The notes: a model not told the origin generated them from the sequence alone. 64,000 nt of DNA from Hyphomicrobium_A sp963812795 (GCA_963812795.1 CAWEWG010000007.1:806001-870000), one strand, 5' to 3'. Shown: positions 11,601 through 21,674, numbered from the stretch's first letter. A program made the numbers and translations.

Positions 11601-11835
11601 CGAAGCGGTGAGGAAGGCATCCTGCATGGCGCGGGTCGCACGTCGCGTCGGCAGCAGCAGCGTGATGTCGGGAAGCTGCAGCGGGCTCGGCGCACGGCCG
11701 CCCGTCGCCGGCAAGTCGCCGCTCAGGATCGCCGCGGCAACGGCCTGCGAGAAACGGCTGTCCCGCCGGTACGGTGAAGACGCGTGCGCCACTAGCAGCA
11801 CGGCCGCCGCCGGAGCCAGTCCGTAGCGCTATCAA
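8656..11835 (-). CDS. addB: AddB helicase-nuclease subunit, frameshifted
   Basis: Second subunit of the AddAB recombination complex. It begins with an FTVPAGQPF-type N-terminus and LLLPTRRATRAMQDAF (inactivated helicase half). It ends with the RecB-like nuclease: RGSVIHDIMSRFAQRF, LTARADRIDHN, LVITDYKTGSAPKAK. The start is taken as TTG 11835, which overlaps the stop of the upstream nucleotidyltransferase gene. Frameshifts lie near 11762, 11030 and 10115; the pieces join into one protein of about 1050 residues. The last 4 bases overlap addA. Large antisense open frames here are GC-rich shadows. Confidence 0.93.
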
Positions 11836-12569
11836 GCAACGTCCTCACTCTCGATCCACCTTTCCGCCTCGATCAAGGCTTCCGGCGTTCCGACATGCAT
11901 CCACAGGCCGTCGAGGCGGATGCCGAACATTCGTCCGTTGTCGATCGCCGTGTCCCACAGCTTGTTGATCGAGAACGGTCCTTGCGGCGCGCCGGCGAAC
12001 ATCCGCGGATGCGCGATGGAGACGCCGGTGAACACGAACGGCACCATCTGGCGCTCACCGCGCCGCACGAGCCGCCCGTCCTTCTCCATGGCGAAATCGC
12101 CCGATCCCTCGTAGCCGAGGCTCGTTGCCGCGGATGCGAGCAGCATCAGGCTGTCCATGGTGTCGGGATCCCAGACGGAAAACAACCGCTCGAGATTGGA
12201 GCCGACACCCTCGATCCACACCGAGTCGGAGTTGTGAATCAAGAACGGCTCTTGCCCGAGCAGCGGCAGCGCCTTGGTGACGCCGCCGCCGGTCTCCAGA
12301 AGCTGTTGGCGTTCATCGGAAATCAGGATTTCGGGCTTCTTGCGCTGCTTGACGTGGGCTTCCAGCTTGTCGGCGCAGTAGTGCACGTTGACAACGGCGC
12401 GAGCGATGCCGGCGTCGGCGATGCGGTCGAGCACGTGGTCGATGAGCGTGCGGCCCTTGAGGCGCACCAGCGGCTTGGGGATGTCCTTCGTGAGCGGAAG
12501 CATGCGCTTGCCCATGCCGCCGCCGAGCACCATCGCCGCCTGCGGGCGCCACTTAGACGATACGATCAT
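11832..12569 (-). CDS. murU: MurU-like nucleotidyltransferase (MurNAc-1-P uridylyltransferase)
   Basis: A 245-residue sugar-phosphate nucleotidyltransferase with the N-terminal loop GGGMGKRMLPLTKDIPKPLV (nucleotide and Mg binding) and a metal-site HNSDSVW at about residue 115. It sits 15 bp after the TsaE/phosphotransferase fusion. In Pseudomonas and Caulobacter, AmgK phosphorylates MurNAc/GlcNAc at C1 and MurU makes the UDP sugar, bypassing de novo synthesis and fosfomycin. The adjacent kinase-transferase pair supports that role here. The MurU assignment rests on family and context; other NDP-sugar transferases cannot be excluded. Intact frame. Confidence 0.85.
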   Translation of the reverse strand: MIVSSKWRPQAAMVLGGGMGKRMLPLTKDIPKPLVRLKGRTLIDHVLDRIADAGIARAVVNVHYCADKLEAHVKQRKKPEILISDERQQLLETGGGVTKALPLLGQEPFLIHNSDSVWIEGVGSNLERLFSVWDPDTMDSLMLLASAATSLGYEGSGDFAMEKDGRLVRRGERQMVPFVFTGVSIAHPRMFAGAPQGPFSINKLWDTAIDNGRMFGIRLDGLWMHVGTPEALIEAERWIESEDVA

Positions 12570-12584
12570 CGGTGCGGGCCTCGC

Positions 12585-14132
12585 TCAGGCGGCAAGTTCG
12601 CCGCGCGCATCGGCAGGAAGGTTGCGGTCATACCAGCGCCTGAGGGCCGCCAGTCGCGGATGCGCGAGATCCCGCTCGAGGTAGCGCCATAGCCGGGGAA
12701 TGTGACGCAGGTAGCCGGGCTTGCCGTCGCGCTTGGCGAGCCGCGCGAAGATGCCGACAATCTTGGTGTTGCGCTGGGCGCCGAGCGCGGCATAGGCGAA
12801 GGCGAAAGCGTCACGATCGAACCCCCCGCGCGCGCCGACGCCGGCACAGTAGTGGTCGAACAATTGCGCTTCAAGCTCGGGTGCCACATCGACGCGCGCA
12901 TCCTGCAGGAGTGAGACGAGGTCGTAGGCGGCCGGGCCGCGCATGGCATCCTGAAAGTCGATCACCCCGACGCGCGCAATGCCTTCCCGCTCCGGCAGCC
13001 ATAGAAGATTGGGCGAGTGGTAGTCGCGCAACACCCAGGCGGGCGGCATTTTGCCGAGTTGCGCGAAGATGTCGGCCCACAGGGCAACGAACTCGGCGCG
13101 GTCCGCTTGCGCCACGGCGGAGCCGCGCAAGCGCCGGCCAGTACCAGTCGACGAGCAGCTCCGTTTCGATGGCCATCGCGCCGCTGTCGTAGGCGGAGAC
13201 GTCGTGCAATCGCCGTTGCCGTCGACGGGCAGCGATTGCGGGGCCGGCGCATCCTGCAGGGCGATAAGCGCGTCGGTCGCCGCGCGCCACAGCGTCGCCT
13301 GATCGGCAGCGCCGGTCCGCACCTCGGTGGCGAACACGCGATCGCCGAGATCGTCGAGCAGCAGGAAGCCGTTGTCGAGATCCTGGGCGTGGATGCGCGG
13401 GACCGTCAGTCCGGCGGCGTGCAGGGCACCTGCTACGGCGACGAACGGGCGCACGTCCTCGGCCAAGTGCGCGAGGCGGCTATAGGGAAGTCCATTGCGG
13501 ATGACGGGGCCATCCGGCTGGCGCGGCCAGTCCATGAGGATGGCGCTCGGCCGCGCGCTGCGTGCGATGCGCCCATAGCGGCGCACCGAGGCGTCGCCCT
13601 GCAGGTACTGCAGCTCGCCGTCGTCGGCCTGGTCGATGAGTGCGCGCATGGCGGCAAAGCGCGGCAGGCGCGCGGCCCAGTCGCCATGACCGGTGAGCGT
13701 CACGCGTCGCGCAGCGCCGCCGTTGCTATCGTCGAGGCGCACAGTGAGCCGATCCGCCGGCAACTGATCGCCGGCCTGCTCGGGCCATTCGACGATGGCA
13801 ATGCCGTCGCGGAGCGCCAGGTCGAGGCCAAGCTCATCCAGCTCGGCGGGCGCGCGCAACCGGTAGAGGTCGAGATGCGCCACCGGCATGCGCGGCGTCG
13901 CATAGCTCTGCACCAGCGTGAACGTCGGGCTCGGGATCTCCTCGCCCTTGTCGCCGGTGAGCGATTGGATGACGGCACGTGCCAGCGTCGTCTTGCCGGC
14001 GCCGAGGTCGCCGCTCAAAGCCAGCAGATCGCCGCGCCGTGCCACAAATGCAAGCTGGGCACCCAAGCGCAGCAGCGCGGGCTCGCTGAGACTATCGATG
14101 ACGTGGGAAGTGGTGGCTGAGGACATGTACAT
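12585..14132 (-). CDS. TsaE / AmgK-like phosphotransferase fusion
   Basis: Two domains in one chain of about 515 residues. Residues 1-155 are TsaE, the ATPase of the tRNA t6A37 complex, with Walker A SGDLGAGKTTLARAVI and SPTFTLVQSY. Residues 165-515 are an aminoglycoside-phosphotransferase-fold sugar kinase like AmgK, with LRDYHSPNLLW (catalytic Asp and Asn) and GVIDFQDAMRGP (Mg-binding Asp). Starts at ATG 14132, 7 bp after the divL stop; ATG 14126 is an alternative. A short compensated frame swap at about 13205-13140 scrambles some 20 residues: the correct frame there reads DVSAYDSGAMAIETELLVDW. The fusion is known in Hyphomicrobiales. Its neighbour is the MurU-like gene. Confidence 0.9.
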   Translation of the reverse strand: MYMSSATTSHVIDSLSEPALLRLGAQLAFVARRGDLLALSGDLGAGKTTLARAVIQSLTGDKGEEIPSPTFTLVQSYATPRMPVAHLDLYRLRAPAELDELGLDLALRDGIAIVEWPEQAGDQLPADRLTVRLDDSNGGAARRVTLTGHGDWAARLPRFAAMRALIDQADDGELQYLQGDASVRRYGRIARSARPSAILMDWPRQPDGPVIRNGLPYSRLAHLAEDVRPFVAVAGALHAAGLTVPRIHAQDLDNGFLLLDDLGDRVFATEVRTGAADQATLWRAATDALIALQDAPAPQSLPVDGNGDCTTSPPTTAARWPSKRSCSSTGTGRRLRGSAVAQADRAEFVALWADIFAQLGKMPPAWVLRDYHSPNLLWLPEREGIARVGVIDFQDAMRGPAAYDLVSLLQDARVDVAPELEAQLFDHYCAGVGARGGFDRDAFAFAYAALGAQRNTKIVGIFARLAKRDGKPGYLRHIPRLWRYLERDLAHPRLAALRRWYDRNLPADARGELAA

Positions 14133-14139
14133 TTCACTT

Positions 14140-16671
14140 TTAGGCGGCGCTGCCACCGGCCGATAGCGGGCCCTCAGGGCCTTCTTGGGGCAGCAGGCCG
14201 CCGGGAGCTTCCTCCGGCCGCCCGTGCACGGGAAGGCGCACAGTGACGCGTGTCCCGTGGCCCGGCTCGGAGTCGAGGCCTACCGTGCCCCCGTGCAGCT
14301 CCACGAGGCTTTTGACGATCGATAGCCCAAGGCCGGCGCCCCGGTGGCTGGACCCGTGGCTGCTGCTCTCGAAGCGATCGAACACCTTCCACTGCTGGTC
14401 CTTGGGAATGCCGACGCCCTGGTCCTCGACGGTAAATTCCATCATGCCGCCTTCGCGCCGGGCGGTGATGCCGATGGTGTCGCCGGGCTTGGAGAAGCCG
14501 ACGGCGTTGGACAGCAGATTGAAGAGGATTTGCCGCACGCGCGCCTCGTCGGCGATGAGCTGCGTGGCGTCCTCGGCGACGGCGATATGCAGCGACAGGC
14601 GCGCGCGCTGGGCCGCCTCGCGCACGCCGAGGATCGCCGCATCGATCACCGCCTGCACGTCGACGCGCCCCAGCTTCAGCTCCATGGTGCCGGCGTCCAT
14701 CGTCGCCAGCGTGAGGATGTCGTCGATGATGGCGAGCAGCGTCTTCGAGGATGCCGAGATGTCGCCGAGGTACTCGTGCTGCTTCTCGTTGAGCGGGCCG
14801 ATGTGCGGGTTACCCAGCAGCTCGCTGAAACCGATGATGTTGGTCAGCGGCGTGCGCAGCTCGTAGGAGACGTGGCTGATGAAGGCGTTCTTCATGCGGT
14901 CGCCGGCGACGAGCGCGTCGTTGCGCTCCTCAAGCGCGCGTTCGTAGTGTTTGGAATCGGTGACGTCGGCGAAGGTGATGAGCGTCGCACCGTCGGGCAA
15001 TGGCATCGCCGCGTAGTCGACGATGCTGCCGTCCGGGCGGATCATCTGGCCGCCGAACTCCTCGCGCTGCTCGGAGAAGGATGTGGCGACCCGGCCGAGG
15101 CGCGCCCACGTGTGCGGCTCGTCGAAGTGCTCGCGCGCCTGCAGAATAAATTCGTCGATATGCGGCTCCTCGGCGAGCGCCCGGCGCGACAACTGCCAGA
15201 TTTCCGCCAGCGCCGAGTTGAACAGCTTGAGGCGGCCGTCGGTGCCGAACACCGCGACGCCTTCCTTGAGGCTGTCGAGCGTCTCGCGCTGCACGCCGAT
15301 GAGCGCATTGTAGTCGCGCTCGAGGGCAAGCCGCTCCGTCTCGTCGATGAATAGGTAGGTGACGCCGCCGTCCGAGCGCTTTTCGGCCAGCACCTGCAGC
15401 GTGCGCCCGTCCGGCAACAGCCAGGTGTCGTCCTCGGCAGTGCCCTCGCCGTAAATGTCGAGGATTTCGCTTTTCCATTCGGCGTAGTTGACGACCTGCG
15501 GTACGCGGCCGAGCTCGCGCAGCCGGTCGAGCACGGCGCCTTCGGTCGGGCGCGTCTTCAGCCAATCCTCGTCGAGTTGCCAAAGCTTGCGATAGGCCTC
15601 GTTGAAGAACACGAGCTGCTGCTGCGCATTGAAGATGGCGACGGCCGTCGCCACGCGGTCGAGGGTGCGATCATAGGGAACGGCCTGGCGATCGGGCTCT
15701 CCCTGCGCCTTTTCGAGGGCCACGGCGTCGATGGCCGCCGCCGCGGTCGCGTCCTCGAAAGGCATCACCGTCACATCATGATGCTTGCGCTCGCCGCCGA
15801 CGATGAGCGGGATGCGGGCGCGATAGCTTTCCCCGCGCGCCAGGACGCGGGCGGCGGCGCGGCGCTGACGCTGCTCCAGCAGCTCGATCTGACGCTCCTG
15901 CACCTCGCCGCGGCTGCGCGCTTCGACGGCGCGCACGTAGGCGCTGTTGACCCAGGTAAGGCGTCCATCCTTGCCGCGCAGCCACACGGGTATGGGAAGC
16001 GCATCGAGCAGGGCGCGGCTGGCGCGCACTTCCCGTGCGAGCCGCTGGTGCTGCGCGAGGATGCGGGCCACCTCTTCGCGGTGCCCGGCGACATCGCGGA
16101 ACCGCAGCACGGCGCGGCCGCCGGCCGTGCGTCCTTCCGCTTCGAGATGGCCTCCCGCCATCGTATGCACGATGACGTTGAACGCCTGGCCGGAGGTGAA
16201 CAGGGCATCGAGCGCGGGCTTGAGAATGGCGGCGGAGTTCGGCTCCAGCCACTGCCCGAAGCGCAAGAACCTCTCCGGGTGCTCGGGAAGCCCGGGAATG
16301 TCGCGCAGCGTATGGGCGACGATGCGGATGGGCTGGTTCTGCTCCCAGAACAGCAGCACCTGCGGCTCGGAGCGGATGATCGAGTCGGCGGCGGCGAGGC
16401 TGCGCTTGAGGCCGCTCACCTCGGCGACGGCGCGGCGCTCCTCACGCTTGGCGCGCGCGACGGTCAGCCAGAACAAGGCGCAGGCGAGGAGCACGATGCC
16501 GACGATGAACGCTGCGATGGCGAAGGGCTGCGAGCCCAGCAGCGGCAGTGGCACTATCCCGCGCGCGGCGATCCCGGCGCCGACGACCAGCACGCAGGCA
16601 AGGCTCGCCGCAGCGAGCGCCATCAGCTCACGTGATTTTCCAACCGCTCGACCATGGGGTGCTGATGCCAT
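14140..16671 (-). CDS. divL: DivL-type atypical sensor kinase with Tyr in the phosphoacceptor box
   Basis: An 843-residue PAS-rich kinase. Two N-terminal membrane helices (ALAAASLACVLVVGAGIAA and FAIAAFIVGIVLLACALFWL) precede several PAS domains (about residues 100-570), the dimerisation box, then an ATPase domain with N box NLLSNAVGFSKPG, G1 DQGVGIPKD, F box VFDRFES and G2 GAGLGLSIVKS. The phosphoacceptor motif reads SHVSYELRTPLT: Tyr603 (codon 14863-14865) replaces the His. This is the diagnostic feature of DivL, the Caulobacter cell-cycle factor that binds DivK and controls CckA/CtrA. ATG 16671 was chosen because the membrane segment follows directly; the frame is open further upstream. 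Intact frame. Confidence 0.92.
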   Translation of the reverse strand: MASAPHGRAVGKSRELMALAAASLACVLVVGAGIAARGIVPLPLLGSQPFAIAAFIVGIVLLACALFWLTVARAKREERRAVAEVSGLKRSLAAADSIIRSEPQVLLFWEQNQPIRIVAHTLRDIPGLPEHPERFLRFGQWLEPNSAAILKPALDALFTSGQAFNVIVHTMAGGHLEAEGRTAGGRAVLRFRDVAGHREEVARILAQHQRLAREVRASRALLDALPIPVWLRGKDGRLTWVNSAYVRAVEARSRGEVQERQIELLEQRQRRAAARVLARGESYRARIPLIVGGERKHHDVTVMPFEDATAAAAIDAVALEKAQGEPDRQAVPYDRTLDRVATAVAIFNAQQQLVFFNEAYRKLWQLDEDWLKTRPTEGAVLDRLRELGRVPQVVNYAEWKSEILDIYGEGTAEDDTWLLPDGRTLQVLAEKRSDGGVTYLFIDETERLALERDYNALIGVQRETLDSLKEGVAVFGTDGRLKLFNSALAEIWQLSRRALAEEPHIDEFILQAREHFDEPHTWARLGRVATSFSEQREEFGGQMIRPDGSIVDYAAMPLPDGATLITFADVTDSKHYERALEERNDALVAGDRMKNAFISHVSYELRTPLTNIIGFSELLGNPHIGPLNEKQHEYLGDISASSKTLLAIIDDILTLATMDAGTMELKLGRVDVQAVIDAAILGVREAAQRARLSLHIAVAEDATQLIADEARVRQILFNLLSNAVGFSKPGDTIGITARREGGMMEFTVEDQGVGIPKDQQWKVFDRFESSSHGSSHRGAGLGLSIVKSLVELHGGTVGLDSEPGHGTRVTVRLPVHGRPEEAPGGLLPQEGPEGPLSAGGSAA

Positions 16672-16899
16672 CGGGATCCGTGCAATTGAGGGGAACCCGA
16701 GGCCACAGACGCGGGAAGCGTCAGACAAAGGCCCTACAGCATCGCCCCCGCAAAGAGGCGAATCATTCGAATTATGCGGACCGGGGGAGGGCGTGGCCAG
16801 AAGCGCGGGCGCCTGGCGGGCTACAGCGTGGCGTTTGCCGGTATGGTGCTGCCCGCAAGACGCACGCGGGAGGTGCGGCAAGCCGCGGGCAGGCCGTAT

Positions 16900-16985
16900 A
16901 ACCCCTCACCCGGAAGCTCATTTCATTCGCTTCCGACCTCTCCCGCCGGGAGAGGTTATGTCTCGCGCTGCCGGGTGAGGGGGGA
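16900..16985. repeat. intergenic palindromic repeat
   Basis: The outer arms cccctcacccgg (about 16903) and the inverted ccgggtgagggg (about 16971) enclose an inner hairpin cctctcccgccgggagagg (about 16937-16955) and a ggaagc/gcttcc pair. Such nested palindromes are common between genes in Bradyrhizobium-like genomes. It lies in the 365-bp gap between ahcY and divL; I see no gene in that gap. Confidence 0.75.
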
Positions 16986-17036
16986 CCGCTCCGGATTTCT
17001 GGCGCGACCCACACCCTTCATCGGCACCAAGAATGC

Positions 17037-18443
<1,407 letters not shown>

Positions 18444-18776
18444 AAGCGCTGCTCCCTGGGGCTGACGCGGCCGAAGCCGCCACGGCGAGGGGCCGGGGCG
18501 AGCTTCTTGCCGCCCTTCTAGCGAGCCAGCGCGAACGACGCAACAAGATATAAACAAGTCCTTATATGTTCCGCGGCGGCGGGCAGCTTGGCCAATATAT
18601 CCGGCCCCTAATCAGTTGTTCACCAGTAGACCCAAGTGGTGATCCAGATCAAATCAGTACTATTGGTAGCAATTTCTTAGGCAAGGATAATAAATTTTAG
18701 CGCTTTTAATAACTTTAAAGAAACAGCCGACCCATATTGCCGGCAACAAAAAAGTTGTTCGCAGGAGAGGCGAAAA
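18444..18776. other. ahcY / TadG-like divergent intergenic region
   Basis: 333 bp without a gene. From about 18600 to 18760 it is strikingly AT-rich for this genome (for example aaggataataaattttag), suggesting the promoter of the rightward TadG-like gene. A ribosome site aggagagg lies at 18762-18769. Confidence 0.5.
18548..18567. promoter_or_regulatory. candidate operator upstream of ahcY
   Basis: An inverted repeat ATATAA (18548-18553) - 8 nt - TTATAT (18562-18567) stands out in GC-rich surroundings, between divergent ahcY and the TadG-like gene. AT-rich dyads of this shape suit ArsR-type regulators. SahR, an ArsR-type regulator of methionine-cycle genes including ahcY in Proteobacteria, is a reasonable guess but inferred from position only. 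Confidence 0.4.
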
Positions 18777-20187
18777 ATGATGACGGTCTACAAGCGCGCT
18801 GTGCGCGCCGCGGCGCGGCTCGCGCTGAAGTTCCGCGACGACAGTTCCGGCAACGTTGCCGTCATCTTTGCGCTGATGGGCGTGGTGCTGATGCTGGCCA
18901 TCGGCGCCGCTGTCGACGTCGGTCGCTGGCTGCATGCCCGTGATCAAACCATGGCCGCCATCGATGCCGCGGTGCTCGCCGGCGGCCGCGCGCTGCAAAC
19001 CAGCAGCGGCGACGAATCGGCCGCCATTGCGGCGGCGAAGAAGTACTATGACGAGAACGTCACTTCGCGCTTTCCGGTCATCAATGACACGGTCAAATTT
19101 ACCGTCGCCCAGAACGGCATGGGCATGACGGCCAACGGCTCGGCCTACATCAAGACGCCCTTCCTGCAATTTGCTGCGGTCGACAAGCTGCCGTTGATCG
19201 GCACGTCGCAGACCGATTTCTCAAAGTCGGAGATCGTCATCGGCGGCAAGGGCAGCGAGATACCACATCGAGATCGCGCTGATGCTCGATGTGACCGGTT
19301 CGATGGACGGATCGCCGCTCCGCTCACTCAAGGACGCTATGATCGGCCCGAACCGAAACTGCAGCAGTGACCAAGATAGCAACGCGCTCATCTGCATCCT
19401 CTTCTAGCTCGAGTGCCCGGAAAGATAATGTGAGGGTTTCCGTCGTCCCCTTTTCTGAGGACATCCGGCTTCCTTCGGCCTCGCTCAACGCGGCGCGTGG
19501 CTCTGGGCTCCCGGCCTCAAAAGAAGTCGGCTCCGGCAACAACAAGGCCACTTATTACCTTACGCCGTGTGTGGTCGAGAGGAAGGGCAACGACAAGTAC
19601 ACGGACGGTGGGCACCGGCGGCCAATCGCTACGTGATGGCGCATTATGGTACCTCGACGAACTGTACGCTCCCTTCGTCAGGGCAGCTGATGCCGCTCAC
19701 CAACGACAAGACTGCCCTCCTTAACAAGATCAAGAATTTGACCGCCGCGGGCCTCACTGCGGGTCATCTCGGCACGGCTTGGGCCTGGTACACGCTGTCG
19801 CCGAACTGGAACACACTATGGCCGGCCGCCAATCGCGCGGCTGCCACGGCACGGCGGGTCTGAAGAAGTATGCGATCCTCATGACGGACGGCGAGTACAA
19901 CATCGAGTACGACAAAGACGGCGTGAAGGTCGGCAGCGGCGCGGCCCGCGGTAAACGCCGCGTCGACCGAGCAGGCCCGCAAGCTTTGCGAAGCCATGAA
20001 AGCGGGTGACAAAATCACCGTTTACACGGTGGGTTTCGGCGCCGGTATCAATTCGACCGCGAGGAACATGTTGATCGACTGTGCCACGACGCCGGACAAG
20101 TACTACGACGCTAAAAACGAGGAGGAGCTTGTGCAGGCTTACCAGGACATCGCCCTGAAGCTGTCGTCGCTGTATTTGTCGAAGTAA
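18777..20187 (+). CDS. TadG-like pilus-assembly protein with von Willebrand A domain, frameshifted
   Basis: ATG 18777 follows aggagagg. The N-terminus has the TadE/TadG signature, RDDSSGNVAVIFALMGVVLM, a membrane helix after a short basic segment. DVGRWLHARDQTMAAIDAA follows, then a long extracytoplasmic part with a VWA fold: MIDAS-like LMLDVTGSM (about 19280), LMTDGEYN (about 19880) and ITVYTVGFGAG near the C-terminus. TadG-like proteins accompany Flp/Tad pili, but no other tad genes are present, so its partner is unknown. Frame breaks lie near 19260, 19340-19430, 19610, 19855 and 19950. The gene sits opposite to the ptsH-ahcY block it interrupts and ends in a strong terminator. Confidence 0.8.
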
Positions 20188-20204
20188 GGCGGACCACACA
20201 AACC

Positions 20205-20238
20205 AAGAGGGAGCGCGTTGCCGCGCTCCCTCTTTTGT
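20205..20238 (+). terminator. rho-independent terminator
   Basis: A perfect 13-bp stem aagagggagcgcg (20205-20217) with cgcgctccctctt (20222-20234), loop ttgc, followed by tt and a T-rich run. It lies 18 bp after the TadG-like stop. Confidence 0.9.
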
Positions 20239-20257
20239 TTACGCGACAGCCGCGCGT

Positions 20258-20325
20258 TCATGCATCCCTTCGATGCACCACTTCATGCATCTTCGATGCA
20301 CCTACGTTCATGCATCTTCGATGCA
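20258..20325. repeat. three 25-bp tandem palindromic repeats at the end of ptsH
   Basis: The core tgcatcttcgatgca (perfect 6-bp arms tgcatc/gatgca around ttc) begins at 20261, 20286 and 20311, exactly 25 bp apart, each preceded by tca. The unit at 20261 has two extra c residues in its loop. The unit at 20311 lies inside the last codons of ptsH (CIED); the other two are downstream of its stop. Confidence 0.85.
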
Positions 20326-20613
20326 ATCCTCGCCGAAGCCGTCTTCGACGAGGGCGATGAGCGCCTGCAGCGCCTCGGGGCCCTGCGGGCCCTGCGCCGT
20401 CATATGCAGCGTCGAGCCGGGGCCGGCCGCCAGCATCATCAATCCCATGATCGACGTGCCGCCGACCGCGTGACCATCGCGCGTCACGGTGATGATGGCG
20501 TCGTAGCTTTCCGCGCACTTGACGAACTTCGCCGAAGCACGCGCATGCAGGCCCTTGCGGTTGCGAATGGTGACGACCGCCTCCGGACGCGTACTGTCCC
20601 TGATCTCTGGCAT
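20308..20613 (-). CDS. ptsH: phosphocarrier protein HPr
   Basis: A 101-residue HPr. Phospho-accepting His23 is in KGLHARASAKFV and regulatory Ser54 in GGTSIMGLMMLA, the residue targeted by HPr kinase. The C-terminus is longer than enteric HPr by about 12 residues (GFGEDCIEDA), and that end is encoded by one unit of a palindromic repeat. ATG 20613 lies 4 bp after the EIIA stop, so the genes form an operon. With no permease (EIIC) nearby, the role should be regulatory, as in other alphaproteobacterial incomplete PTS systems. Confidence 0.95.
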   Translation of the reverse strand: MPEIRDSTRPEAVVTIRNRKGLHARASAKFVKCAESYDAIITVTRDGHAVGGTSIMGLMMLAAGPGSTLHMTAQGPQGPEALQALIALVEDGFGEDCIEDA

Positions 20614-20617
20614 AACC

Positions 20618-21028
20618 TTACGCCGAACCCTCGCCCGACAGCTCCTGGCTGGCAACCTTGATGTACTTGCGGCCCGCCTCGCGGGCGCAGGTTACCGCGT
20701 CGGCGATCGGCATCTCGCCGCGCACGCTGGCCAGCTTGACGAGGATCGGCAGGTTGATGCCGGCGATCACTTCCACGTTGGCCTCGTCCATGACGGATAT
20801 GGCGAGGTTGGAGGGCGTGCCGCCGAACATGTCGGTGAGGACGATCACGCCGTCGCCGGTATCGGTGCGATGGATGGCGTCGACGATCTGTCCGCGGCGC
20901 ACGGTGGCATCGTCTTCCGGCCCGATGGAGACCGTCTCGAGCTGCGTCTGCGGCCCCACCACGTGCTCGAGCGCCGCGCGGAACTCGAGCGCCAGCCCGC
21001 AATGCGTGACGATGACAAGTCCGATCAT
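20618..21028 (-). CDS. PTS EIIA component, mannose family
   Basis: 136 residues. The active-site His9 is in VIVTHCGLALEF, and VLTDMFGGTPSNLAISVM is the mannose-family EIIA signature. It accepts phosphate from HPr. In rhizobia this regulatory EIIA sits with hprK and ptsH beside chvGI, exactly as here. ATG 21028 gives the canonical start. Intact frame. A 179-bp gap separates it from hprK upstream. Confidence 0.95.
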   Translation of the reverse strand: MIGLVIVTHCGLALEFRAALEHVVGPQTQLETVSIGPEDDATVRRGQIVDAIHRTDTGDGVIVLTDMFGGTPSNLAISVMDEANVEVIAGINLPILVKLASVRGEMPIADAVTCAREAGRKYIKVASQELSGEGSA

Positions 21029-21207
21029 GAAGTAAAGCCGACCTCGTCTCTTGCCCGGTTCACTGCGAAGCGCGGGCTTGACCGTGTGGATCGCTGACTG
21101 CGGCTTCGCCGGGTTCGCCTCGTCGGGGACGTCCTTTGGCGGCGCGGCAGAATTTACAAGTGTTCGGCCGGGGTGCAAGAGGATAATCGTGTCATGTTTC
21201 AGGGGCT

Positions 21208-21674
21208 TTACCCGGCGATTGGGTGGCCAGTGAGAGCGCCAAGAGCAGCTTGACGGGGGCTGCGGCCTCGAACGGGGCAGAGCCGCAGCAGCGGCACGTT
21301 GACGCCCAGATAGCTGCGGGTAGGGAGGGGATCGGGGAACCGTTCTACGGCCCCCGGAGCAACGAGGTCTACCACCAAAGCAAGCTCGGCACTCGCCACG
21401 TAAGGGCACCTTTAAGATGCCCATTCCGCGGACTTCGAGCATGCCGCAGATGGTTTCCGGCGCCGCAACGCGCAGCCGGCCGCCCGGCCAGCGAGATGAT
21501 CAACCGGTCGTCGCCCACCAGTTGTGCCGCCGCAGGAATAAGGGCCGTCGGGGCAACCGCCAGGCAGCGCAGGGCAAGATCCGACTTTCCAGCGCCCGAG
21601 GGCCCGACGATCAGCGCGGCGCGGCCGCTGACGGCGATGGCCGTACCGTGGTGGGTATCAGGCCCGTCGCCCAC
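21208..21674 (-). CDS. hprK: HPr kinase/phosphorylase (short form), frameshifted
   Basis: Phosphorylates HPr on Ser and reverses this with inorganic phosphate. It is the short alphaproteobacterial type of about 150 residues, lacking the N-terminal domain. Walker A GPSGAGKSDLALRCL, QLVGDDRLII, the signature VRGMGILKV, then LALVVDLVAPGAVERFPD. GTG 21674 gives VGDGPDTHHGTAIAVSG, the usual beginning, and overlaps the chvG stop by 17 bp. Breaks lie near 21470, 21400 and twice in 21230-21275; removing them gives a continuous family-like protein. Confidence 0.88.

Noticed and set aside
5189..11801. Very long open frames antisense to addA and addB
   Set aside because: They arise from high-GC third positions. 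Translations are Arg/Gly/Ala-rich with no family pattern, whereas the minus strand shows ordered helicase and nuclease motifs.
18444..18547. SAM or SAH riboswitch in the ahcY leader
   Set aside because: Looked for the paired stems expected of those classes and saw no convincing match; only the upstream dyad stood out.
20258..20325. Possible mini-CRISPR array
   Set aside because: Only three units at 25-bp period with near-zero unique spacer and a palindromic core; no cas genes.
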